Shown piece by piece: positions 53,937-61,254 of a DNA stretch of 64,000 bases. The notes below the pieces were generated by a model. That model was given only the letters and a program-made list of their open reading frames with translations. It made no database searches and was not told where the DNA came from. The stretch is from CALBPI01 sp039027435 (GTDB lineage: Bacteria; Pseudomonadota; Gammaproteobacteria; Steroidobacterales; Woeseiaceae): assembly GCA_039027435.1 (NCBI GenBank), contig JBCCKF010000012.1, positions 1 to 64,000 of the forward strand, given 5' to 3'. Made by a program: the position numbers and the translations under genes. Numbering within the stretch: the first letter of the stretch is position 1; each line of letters begins with the position of its first letter.

Positions 53937-54182
53937 GTGACAACAGAAGAAACGGTACGGGGCCTGGCCTCCCGGTTGGCAGACGCGCTACCGCAGCACC
54001 TCAGAACGGCGGGCGGCGATATCGAACGGAGTTTCCGCGGTGTCCTGCAGACCAGTCTCGGCAAGATGAACCTGGTGACGCGCGAAGAGTTCGACACGCA
54101 GGCGCGCGCGTTGGAGCGAGCTCAGGAGCGGCTCGCCGAGCTCGAGACTCTGCTCTCTGACCTTGAGGAGCGACTCGACTAG
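53937..54182 (+). CDS. ubiK: UbiK, accessory factor of ubiquinone biosynthesis (BMFP/YqiC)
   Basis: The protein has 81 residues. The GTG at 53937 is preferred to the ATG at 53931 because AGGAGG ends directly before that ATG, leaving no spacing. The domain is the family pattern: TVRGLASRLADALPQHLRTAGGDIERSFRGVLQTSLGKMNLVTREEFDTQ and a C-terminal coiled coil LERAQERLAELETLLSDLEERL. UbiK binds UbiJ and promotes ubiquinone synthesis. The ubiEJB operon is 13 kb away in this window. Confidence 0.93.
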   Translation: MTTEETVRGLASRLADALPQHLRTAGGDIERSFRGVLQTSLGKMNLVTREEFDTQARALERAQERLAELETLLSDLEERLD

Positions 54183-54226
54183 CCAGAACCTGGGCGTGCC
54201 CTGTTGCCAACGACGGAGAGGTAACC

Positions 54227-55267
54227 ATGGGCTACGCAAGAATCTGGAGTCGAGGTGCGCAAGGCCTCGATGCACCGCTCGTCGGTGTCGAGGTGCATCT
54301 CGCTGGTGGATTGCCGACCTTTCAGATCGTCGGGTTGGCCGCGACGGCGGTTCGTGAATCCCGCGATCGCGTGCGTGGCGCGCTGGCGACCAGCGGTTTC
54401 GACTTTCCCGTCTCTCGGATCACAGTCAACCTCACACCAGCCGACTTACCCAAACATGGTGGCCGCTACGACCTCGCAATCGCACTCGGCATTCTCCTGG
54501 CCTCTGAGCAACTGAAGTCAAAATCGATACCCGACTTCGAGTGTTTCGCCGAGCTCACGCTCGCCGGTGAGCTCAATCCGATCGACGGTGCACTACCGGC
54601 TTGCCAGCAGACATTCGCGGCCGGTCGATTAGCGATCGTCGCGCCCGCGAACGCGGCGGAAGCTCGGAGCATTCGTGAAGCGCGGGTCGTTATGGCGCCG
54701 ACACTCAATGCGCTGGTCGACCAGCTGTCGGGCAAAGAAGAGATGGTGGTGTACAGTCAGGCGCCACTCGATCGCGGACAGATCGACTATCCCGATCTTG
54801 CTGACGTCGTCGGACAGACCGCTGCCCGTCGCGCGCTCGAGATCGCAGCGACGGGTGAGCACAACCTTTTGTTGTGCGGCCCACCCGGCAGTGGCAAGAG
54901 CATGCTCGCGATGCGTCTTCCCGGGTTACTGCCGGCGCCCGATGAGACGGTGGTTCAGGATATTGCGGCGCTGCAGTCCGTGAGCGGTGTGCGCGGCATC
55001 GGCCAGATCGCAAGACCGTTCCGGGCGCCGCACCACAGCACATCAGCAACCGCTTTGATCGGTGGTGGGAGTCGACCACGACCCGGTGAGGTCAGCCGTG
55101 CCCATGGTGGCGTGCTTTTTCTCGATGAGCTGCCGGAGTTCTCGCGCCATGCGCTAGAGATGCTTCGGGAGCCGCTAGAGTCGGGTGAAGTCCATCTGGT
55201 ACGAACTGCGTACGACGTGTGCTTCCCGGCACAGTTTCAGCTCATTGCGGCAATGAACCCTTGTTGA
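54227..55267 (+). pseudogene. comM: comM (YifB Mg-chelatase-like), truncated by an element
   Basis: The remaining 346 residues match the first two-thirds of ComM: MGYARIWSRGAQGLDAPLVGVEVHLAGGLPTFQIVGLAATAVRESRDRVR, FPVSRITVNLTPADLPKHGGRYDLAIALG, Walker A CGPPGSGKS and FRAPHHSTSATALIGGG with LSR-like helix GEVSRAHGGVLFLDELPEF. The frame ends at QLIAAMNPC then a stop; intact ComM continues AMNPCPCG and has about 150 more residues with the helicase lid. ComM is an AAA+ helicase that helps branch migration in natural transformation. The end of the reading frame marks the left junction of the island that follows; the rest of comM should lie at the other end, outside the window. Confidence 0.93.
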
Positions 55268-56736
55268 TGTGTTGCTATGTTGCCGCTCTTAAGAAAGGGG
55301 AGGTAGTGGAGATTTATCGACACTTCCTCCTTTCCGATCACTATGGATTCGGTAACAGCTTCAATGATTCCTAGTTGTTCATTCTTGGACAACGTGTCCC
55401 AACGTTCAGCGAGTGACTGGGTTTCTGAGAACGCTGCTTCTGACGACAGATTCTGAATCTTCAAGAAATCGATCTCGCTTTGGACGCGGGGAATCTCCTC
55501 GTCCAGTTGCTTGATTCGTTCGTCGAGCGGTCCGAATTTCCGGCCAAAACCCTCTTTCGAGATGTTGTCGCTCATGTACAGGTCATAGAACTTGTCTACC
55601 TGCGATTGGAGGTCACTGTGCTCCTTCTCTAGGACGGCCAGTATCTCTATCTTATCAGCGATCACGTCATGTGCTTGATTTAGGTACCCATTAAGCTCCT
55701 CTTCCGACAGGAGGAAGTTCTGGAGCTGCTCGCGGTAGATGGCTTCCAAGTCTTCGGTCGGGATCTTGGTCCGGCATTTCCGGCACGTGTACTTGGGGCT
55801 ATTTGACGGCACGTACATCGGCTCACCGCACTCACAGCGTGTGAGACCAGAGAAAAGATGTACAGCGGGCTTCCGAGCGACACGCTTTCGTGATGACCGC
55901 TGTGTATCCAATATGCGGTTCACCTCGTCCCATACTTCTTCCGAGACGATTGGCTCGACCTTGGAGTACACCCACTCGTCTTCTGGCTTCAGGTCCCAGT
56001 GCTTCTTCTCACCGCGACTCTTGGTGTAATTGGCGCGACGGAGACCCTTTGCTATTGGGTCGCGGAGAAGTCTATCTACCGTCGTGTCCGAGAAATTCGC
56101 GCCGCGCCGCGTCCGATGCCCCTTCTCGTTTAGTTCTCGCGCTACTGTCTTCTTACGACGGTGTTCTAGGAAGAGCTCGAACATCAGGCGCCTAATAGGG
56201 GCTTCATTGGCATCAAGCAGAAGTTCGTTCTTTTCCCAGCGATAGCCATATGGTGCTGCGCCACCTGTGGGCTTACCGAGCTTGGCTCGAATGGGCACCG
56301 AAGCAGCCACACGCTCGGAAATCTCCTCGCGCTCCCACTGTGCCATCGCAGCAATCATGGTGTAGAACAAGCGGCCTGCAGGTGTGGTGGTGTCGATGGA
56401 CTCTTGGAGGGAGATCAGGCCAGCGCCGTGCTCACGAAAAATGTCCGCAATGTCCAAAAGCTCCCGCGTATTGCGCGCGAGGCGAGCGAGCTTGGAAAAG
56501 ATCAGGGCTGAGATGCGTCCTGAACGAATGTCCGTCAACATTCGTTTGGTTTCGGGGTGCTCAAGAATAGATTTTCCGCTGACGCCACTTAGGTCATAGA
56601 GCTCTATGACCCGCCAATCCTTGGCGCTCGCGTATCCGCGAGCCCGCATTTCGTGGTGCTCCGGGCTTTCACCACGCGCCTGATCATCGGTCGACACACG
56701 GATCCATATACCTACTCCGGCATGTTTGCTTCTCAA
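55237..56736 (-). CDS. Large serine recombinase (integrase of the comM island)
   Basis: The protein has 499 residues and a TTG start after GGAGG. The resolvase domain carries catalytic S15 in IWIRVSTDDQ, with SALIFSKLARLARNTREL and QESIDTTTPAGRLFYTMIAAMAQWEREEISER. The recombinase domain, a zinc-ribbon (CGEPMYVPSNSPKYTCRKC) and a coiled coil (about 380-430) follow, the standard layout. The stop is inside comM: the last nine or so codons (GFIAAMS) are read from the chromosome side of the junction, so the free circular form must have a different C-terminus. Known large serine integrases recombine attP and attB without cofactors in the forward direction. The neighbouring comM truncation identifies it as the likely enzyme for this insertion. 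Confidence 0.93.
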   Translation of the reverse strand: MRSKHAGVGIWIRVSTDDQARGESPEHHEMRARGYASAKDWRVIELYDLSGVSGKSILEHPETKRMLTDIRSGRISALIFSKLARLARNTRELLDIADIFREHGAGLISLQESIDTTTPAGRLFYTMIAAMAQWEREEISERVAASVPIRAKLGKPTGGAAPYGYRWEKNELLLDANEAPIRRLMFELFLEHRRKKTVARELNEKGHRTRRGANFSDTTVDRLLRDPIAKGLRRANYTKSRGEKKHWDLKPEDEWVYSKVEPIVSEEVWDEVNRILDTQRSSRKRVARKPAVHLFSGLTRCECGEPMYVPSNSPKYTCRKCRTKIPTEDLEAIYREQLQNFLLSEEELNGYLNQAHDVIADKIEILAVLEKEHSDLQSQVDKFYDLYMSDNISKEGFGRKFGPLDERIKQLDEEIPRVQSEIDFLKIQNLSSEAAFSETQSLAERWDTLSKNEQLGIIEAVTESIVIGKEEVSINLHYLPFLKSGNIATHQQGFIAAMS

Positions 56737-57305
56737 AATAGCCTCCGGAATCTTGTCGATCAGAAATTATCAAGAAACTGACTGAATTGGTAAGTTAGCA
56801 ACATTACCAATGTGTGCCAACCGCTGAATTCAAGTGACAAAGCTAAGAGTCGGGAGTCGCTGACGCTACATTCAAGATTGTTATCTTCCTCTGCACATCT
56901 ACGAAACCCGACGGTATTGTCCGGAGCCGTCGGTTTATTCACTGTCGGTTTGGCGACCACCCCAGTTCCGTATCCGTCCGGCTCAGAAAGCCGCCCAAGT
57001 TTGGTACGTCACGAAAGTCCAAAAACATAACGCGACCTACCCATATCAGCGCGCGCAAGAGGAACGAACGATTGTTCCCAAAATCGCTTTGGCCCAAGAT
57101 AAATCTTGTCTATCTAAAAATTGAGAATGGGCGCCGCAAACCACCACGCCCACAGTTTTGATCTTTGTTAAGGAGTCGACGTGAGCTGGCTTCCAACTTC
57201 AAAAAATCAGAAAAATCACGTCGTCGAAAGCACACGCTAGAGTTAGGCAAGCAAAGATGCGATAACCGTATTCCTCAGCTTTTCTTAAATTGGCCCGGAA
57301 AAAAC
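56737..57305. other. Non-coding gap between recombinase and cupin gene
   Basis: No convincing gene here beyond a 19-codon ORF with a good ribosome site at 57181-57240. Two copies of GTCGGTTT (56929-56936 and 56944-56951) lie 15 bp apart. The gap is AT-rich and must hold the promoter of the recombinase and of the cupin-deaminase pair, but I cannot place either with confidence. Confidence 0.6.
57181..57240 (+). CDS. Possible leader peptide upstream of cupin-deaminase pair
   Basis: GTG at 57181 is preceded by AAGGAG with ideal spacing (5 bp) and opens a frame of 19 codons (MSWLPTSKNQKNHVVESTR, then TAG). The cupin itself begins 66 bp further on in another frame. A leader ORF for translational control is possible; a chance ORF is not excluded. 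Confidence 0.3.
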   Translation: MSWLPTSKNQKNHVVESTR

Positions 57306-57851
57306 GTGACGACAGTATTCCTCGAACCGATAGACGCATCACCGGAAGCATGTTCAGGCTATGGTATTGTTATACAAGATAAATCGGTCGATCGCCGAAT
57401 CCCGATTCCGTTCTACGACCATGTCGAAGAAGGCCAAAACCTGCCGTTCGCCTATAGCGGCAAAGCGACGCTGAGAACAGCACGTATTCATCCAGCGAAT
57501 CGTGAAGTATTTTGGCTTGAGCGACACAGAAAGCTAACGCAACTGTTTCTTGGCGTAGGTGGAAACGAGTTTATCTTGGTTCTTGGTAGACCGACCGAAA
57601 GCCAGGTGCCGGACCTCGAATCCATAGCCGCGTTCAGATTCGCAGCTGGGTCTGGAATTCTCATCCATCAGAGTGTGTGGCACGATTTTCCAATGGCTGT
57701 GGATAAGCCTGTCACGGTGCTGACGGCGAATTCAGAAGAAATTGTTCTGGCACTAACTCAGATGGAAGGTCCACAAGAGATGGATCAGAATGATGTGCTT
57801 AAGATCGATGTTAAGCGCCGCCTCGGCGCTACCGTTACAGTGAAAATTTAG
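57306..57851 (+). CDS. Ureidoglycolate-lyase-like (AllA-type) cupin
   Basis: The protein has 181 residues from the GTG at 57306; the frame also runs to a TTG at 57165, but those residues are basic and unlike any family N-terminus, and 181 is near the usual AllA length (about 160-170). Visible motifs: TTVFLEPIDASPEACSGYGIVI, VFWLERHRKLTQLFLGVGGNEFILVLGRP, and AFRFAAGSGILIHQSVWHDFP, the AllA pattern of ERH, LVVVA-type strand, and WH. AllA releases urea from ureidoglycolate in allantoin breakdown. No other allantoin gene is nearby, so another substrate is possible. The start context has no good ribosome site. Confidence 0.7.
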   Translation: MTTVFLEPIDASPEACSGYGIVIQDKSVDRRIPIPFYDHVEEGQNLPFAYSGKATLRTARIHPANREVFWLERHRKLTQLFLGVGGNEFILVLGRPTESQVPDLESIAAFRFAAGSGILIHQSVWHDFPMAVDKPVTVLTANSEEIVLALTQMEGPQEMDQNDVLKIDVKRRLGATVTVKI

Positions 57852-57861
57852 ACGAATCAAA

Positions 57862-58347
57862 ATGACAAAAGAATTTGCCGAACAAGATGCTTTCATGCGA
57901 AGAGCTTTGGAACTCGCTCGTCAAAACGTTGAAGATGGAGGCTGGCCTTTCTCTGCAGTGATCGTGCAGGACGGAGAGATTATCTCCGAGGGCGTCAATG
58001 GCGTAGACAGAAACTACGACCCCTCAGATCATGCAGAAATGGTTGCGATTCGAAACGCAACTCAGAAACTGAAGAGTACAGACCTCTCTGGAGCAACCAT
58101 GTACGTGGTAGGAGTACCGTGTCCGATGTGCGCGACATGTGCAATTTTGGCGAAATTGGACACGATCGTTTACGCCGTATCAGTCGAAGCGAAAGATGAA
58201 GCCTTGTCGAGCCTTCCACTGACTGACGGCCTATATAACTTGGTATCGGATGGTTACGGTAGGAAAGCCATCACGTACAAGCACCTGAAGGAACACGAGT
58301 CAGAGGGCGTTTCCGTTTTTTCCAACTGGAATTCCGATCGAGGCTAA
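57862..58347 (+). CDS. Zinc nucleoside/guanine deaminase-like protein
   Basis: The protein has 161 residues. Zinc site: H57-A-E59 and P86-C87-P88-M89-C90, with E59 the proton shuttle, as in cytidine/deoxycytidylate and guanine deaminases. The context SDHAEMVAIRNA and the PCPMC loop are nearest to guanine deaminase or TadA-like nucleoside deaminases; a tRNA-specific role seems less likely because tadA is normally chromosomal and alone. It begins 11 bp after the AllA-like gene, so the two form one unit. Joined to a ureidoglycolate lyase-like protein this suggests purine or ureide chemistry, either for nitrogen scavenging or for altering nucleotide pools. Confidence 0.82.
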   Translation: MTKEFAEQDAFMRRALELARQNVEDGGWPFSAVIVQDGEIISEGVNGVDRNYDPSDHAEMVAIRNATQKLKSTDLSGATMYVVGVPCPMCATCAILAKLDTIVYAVSVEAKDEALSSLPLTDGLYNLVSDGYGRKAITYKHLKEHESEGVSVFSNWNSDRG

Positions 58348-59330
58348 GATCTTATTTTCCTCCATACGTAGGTAACCCCGCTTTTCGGCAAAAGCCAGCC
58401 ATGGTGAGAGATAGTCGTGACCCCGTCTTGTACCTGCCTTCCCGCAAACCCTAGCTCGTAGCCTAGCATCTCTATTCTGTCAAAGATTACCTGGTCGCTA
58501 ATCGAAGAGTAGTCAAAGTTGATACGAATTTCCTTCGCAGGATACTCGTAAAGGATAAACATATGAGTGTCCCATCCCATTGGAAACTCAACGACGTATT
58601 CAAATTTTCGTTCCCCGTTCACATCATCGGTTTGTGGGAGCGTTGCCGAAAAAGTATTCTGAGAACCACTGTCCGCGTCGAAATCACATGGAATACCGTC
58701 GATCGTCAGTCCCTCAAACTTATAGAGACGGTCTAGCTCACTTTTTTCAACTCCGAGGTCGATAATTTTCTGATCATTTAGCTTAAAGAAAAATTCATAT
58801 CTCTTATAGCTGTCGCTCAAGAGAATCGGATCAGTATCGATCCGCTCTTCCTCTTCATACGATGATGAACGGAGAATTCGAAATTGAACGCGCTTCTCGG
58901 CCCCCAAAGTCTTCTTATACTCATAATGTAGTCTTGCAATAAGAAATCGGTTGCTCGGCTCAGGTCGCAACGAAATGGAAAGTCGGTGCGAGGTAAAGCA
59001 AGTGCCCGAATACGATGCAATTTGATTGATGATTTTATCGACGAGGTCATCGACGCCGGCTTCATGAATACCGTCGAGCACCTCCATTGCTTCTCGCGAC
59101 TGGAACCTACCGTAAATAAAGCTAGCAAGGACTCCAATTGCGATGGAAGACACAACTCCCGATATAAACTTGATCGTCTCTGGGTCTGTTAGCGCGCTAC
59201 GTATCTTTGAAAGCTCGTAATTCGCCTTGTTGGCAAGAAATGCCGCAAAGAGAACTAGGAGCGCCGCTGTAACGAGCTGAATGAGCTTAGCGCTTGTGCG
59301 GTGTTCTGTCTTTGTCTGAATCTTTCTCAA
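58344..59330 (-). CDS. Two-TM protein with beta-rich soluble domain, unknown
   Basis: The protein has 328 residues and a TTG start in an AGAGGGATGAGGG context. Two TM helices lie at residues of about 17-36 (LIQLVTAALLVLFAAFLANK) and 53-72 (KFISGVVSSIAIGVLASFIYG), followed by a soluble domain of about 240 residues rich in strands (RLSISLRPEPSNRFLIARL, VQFRILRSS, FEYVVEFPMGWDTHMFILYEY). I recognise no family. Its stop overlaps the deaminase stop by 4 bp, convergent. The architecture recalls membrane effectors of bacterial defence systems, but that is only a shape resemblance. Confidence 0.65.
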   Translation of the reverse strand: MRKIQTKTEHRTSAKLIQLVTAALLVLFAAFLANKANYELSKIRSALTDPETIKFISGVVSSIAIGVLASFIYGRFQSREAMEVLDGIHEAGVDDLVDKIINQIASYSGTCFTSHRLSISLRPEPSNRFLIARLHYEYKKTLGAEKRVQFRILRSSSYEEEERIDTDPILLSDSYKRYEFFFKLNDQKIIDLGVEKSELDRLYKFEGLTIDGIPCDFDADSGSQNTFSATLPQTDDVNGERKFEYVVEFPMGWDTHMFILYEYPAKEIRINFDYSSISDQVIFDRIEMLGYELGFAGRQVQDGVTTISHHGWLLPKSGVTYVWRKIRS

Positions 59331-59748
59331 CCCTCATCCCTCTCTGCAAGCAAGAAAATCAACGAGTAAACCGGTGATTCTCCCGGCGCAACTGTTCGTC
59401 CTAAACCGGTACTGTGTTATGCGAAGACAGCACGAGGCTACCCTAAGCCATTGCCAGCTTGGTCGTTACTTTGGTGACCGAACAAGTGGGGTTGAGACGA
59501 AGGCGGAAAAGACAGGTGCCGAGGACCAGTTTGCATAGGCGGATTACCAGCCCTTAGTTCGTCGATTGTTCAGTGTAATCATGTAGAGCCCGCAAGCGAA
59601 ACCATTTCATTGGCTTAGGTATACGCGAAAGACGTGCTAGAGTGAGGTGGCGGTCGGATAGGATCCGACTGTCAATCGCTCTTTCGCAGTCATGCCATAG
59701 AGATCGTTCGTCACGACCTTGCGCTGAATGGCATTAAAATAAGGAACT
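59331..59748. other. Non-coding gap before tyrosine recombinase
   Basis: No gene, tRNA or clear repeat seen, except an inverted repeat at 59653-59669. The gap must contain the promoter of the tyrosine recombinase and possibly of the two-TM gene. Confidence 0.6.
59653..59669. repeat. 7-bp inverted repeat upstream of the tyrosine recombinase
   Basis: GTCGGAT, AGG, ATCCGAC: perfect arms with a 3-bp centre, 80 bp before the recombinase start. It may be an operator or a short hairpin; there is no T tract. Confidence 0.4.
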
Positions 59749-60807
59749 ATGACCCAAAGAGTAATTGGTACGTCATGGTGGGTAGACATATCCCACCAAG
59801 GAAAGCGCTACCGTATTAAGAGCCCTGATACATCAAAGAAGGGCGCGCAGATATTTGAGGCGACAATACGTCGTCGTTTAGCAGAGGGCTTACCTATTGA
59901 AGACTTTGTTAAGCGCAATAAGCAACGACAGTCGTTCGAACAGTTCGCCTGGTTTTGGTTTCGAACACACGTTGAGGTACACAACAAGCCCTCAACTATC
60001 GCCAAAGCTCGAGGTGAGCTGCGCCACAAGCTAATACCGTTCTTCGGCAACAAAGCAATAGATTCAATTAGTACGCTTGACGTAGAGCGATACAAAGCAG
60101 CTCGAGCTCGGAAAGGTCTTGCGAACAAGACCATAAACAACGAGCTATCGATTTTCGGAAAATGCCTGCGTGACGCAAAGAAGTGGCATGGTCTGACCAG
60201 CATTCCAGAGATTAGTCTGCTCAAGACCCCACCAACTCGCTATCACTACTTGAACGAGGCAGAAACCGCGGAGCTGCTGCAGCACCTAGACGGTACATGG
60301 TTCGAGATTGTGTACGTCGCTCTGGCGACCGGAATGAGACGTGGTGAGCTACAAGGTCTTCGATGGGATGACATTGATCTCCGCAATCGTACGTTGACTG
60401 TAAGACATAACTGGTGTGCGGTCACCCAGCAACTGCTGTCACCGAAAGGGAATCGAACTCGAACCATTCCGCTTACAACAGGAGCCGTAGACTTGTTGGC
60501 GAAACGCCAAGAGAAAGAAGGTTTCGTTTTCACAACCACAGGAGGAGCGTTTGACGCTCACAATGTCGGATGTCAACTGGCGTTAGCCAGCAAGAAGGCT
60601 GGGTTGCCTAGAGTGACGTTACATGTCTTGCGACACAGCTTTGCATCACAATTGGCTATGAAGGGCGTCCCGATCGCAGTGATTCAACAGCTCTTAGGTC
60701 ACACCGATATCAAGGTCACAATGCGGTATGCCCACCTCTCACAAAGCATCTTGGTCGATGCAGTAAAAACACTTGAGCGACCAATAGATCAGCAACGTGC
60801 CGCGTAG
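59749..60807 (+). CDS. Tyrosine recombinase / phage-type integrase
   Basis: The protein has 352 residues with AAGGA upstream. An N-terminal AP2-like/arm domain (residues 1-60) and a SAM-like core-binding domain (about 62-155) precede the catalytic domain: R197 in ATGMRRGEL, H292-V-L-R295-H in LHVLRHSF, H318 in LLGHTD and Y327 in MRYAHL. It belongs to the integrative-element integrases, distinct from XerC. It lies on the + strand facing a region that holds a 17-bp direct repeat. Confidence 0.93.
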   Translation: MTQRVIGTSWWVDISHQGKRYRIKSPDTSKKGAQIFEATIRRRLAEGLPIEDFVKRNKQRQSFEQFAWFWFRTHVEVHNKPSTIAKARGELRHKLIPFFGNKAIDSISTLDVERYKAARARKGLANKTINNELSIFGKCLRDAKKWHGLTSIPEISLLKTPPTRYHYLNEAETAELLQHLDGTWFEIVYVALATGMRRGELQGLRWDDIDLRNRTLTVRHNWCAVTQQLLSPKGNRTRTIPLTTGAVDLLAKRQEKEGFVFTTTGGAFDAHNVGCQLALASKKAGLPRVTLHVLRHSFASQLAMKGVPIAVIQQLLGHTDIKVTMRYAHLSQSILVDAVKTLERPIDQQRAA

Positions 60808-60820
60808 CTCAGTAATCCAA

Positions 60821-60837
60821 GGCAATATACGGGCAAT
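60821..60837. repeat. 17-bp direct repeat, copy 1
   Basis: GGCAATATACGGGCAAT, 13 bp after the tyrosine recombinase stop. It contains the hexamer GGCAAT twice, 11 bp apart. The other copy is at 61111-61127. Confidence 0.75.
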
Positions 60838-61110
60838 TAAAAAGTGTGGTCTAGTTGTGACGTTGAAAAGACCAAGCAATCGTTAGGACGGATATTGAAA
60901 CGAGCAAGCAACCACGAGGTATTTTCCAATCAGTGATTTTGCTTGATCGCAGGCCTTGAACTAAGGCAAATGTGATCCCACGGGGAATCGAAATCTAGGA
61001 ACGGGTTTCAGTAGTTGCCTAGAGTTGTCTGAGCATTCAATCGACGTAGAGTTTTCAACGCAGGGATAGTCACGCATAACCACGTGGAATCACGCGTTAT
61101 CATGGTTTTG

Positions 61111-61127
61111 GGCAATATACGGGCAAT
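61111..61127. repeat. 17-bp direct repeat, copy 2
   Basis: Exact copy of 60821-60837, 290 bp away. The pair may be integrase arm sites, attachment sites or remnants of an excised or nested element. Confidence 0.75.
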
Positions 61128-61207
61128 CCACTTCATCAGTTAATAGCATGGTGAAAGAGCGCGATAGGCTGAAGTGGATGAGCCTAAATGTTTACCCAAA
61201 CCTAAAT

Positions 61208-61232
61208 CAAAAAAGCACACCTTTCGGTGTGC
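61208..61232 (-). terminator. Rho-independent terminator after gajB
   Basis: On the reverse strand a 7-bp stem (GCACACC / GGTGTGC on the forward strand) with a 4-nt loop TTTC is followed by a T run (A run at 61209-61214). It lies 22 bp after the gajB stop and the forward T run also makes it possibly bidirectional. Confidence 0.9.
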
Positions 61233-61254
61233 CTTTTTCGAGGCTCAGATGATG

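Larger units (their letters stand above)
60808..61254. other. Non-coding region between recombinase and Gabija pair
   Basis: No gene seen. It contains two copies of a 17-bp direct repeat, a CACGTGG palindrome and imperfect repeats near 61070-61105, and a rho-independent terminator at 61208-61232 on the reverse strand. The region would fit an attachment or recombinase-binding site of the tyrosine recombinase. Confidence 0.6.

Noticed and set aside
56760..57030. Two overlapping short ORFs (66 and 72 residues) in the gap after the serine recombinase
   Set aside because: They are antiparallel on the same DNA, lack ribosome sites and show no family features.
59460..59560. Possible CRISPR-like repeats in the gap before the tyrosine recombinase
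   Set aside because: No regular spacing or repeated unit was found; no cas gene is present anywhere in the window.
60801..60830. GCGTAGCTCAG resembling a tRNA 5' end
   Set aside because: It is the end of the recombinase gene (stop TAG) and no acceptor, anticodon or T arm follows.
60960..61000. ATCCCACGGGGAATCG, which looks like a tRNA T-arm on the other strand
   Set aside because: No cloverleaf could be built around it, so an attachment-site tRNA remnant is not supported.
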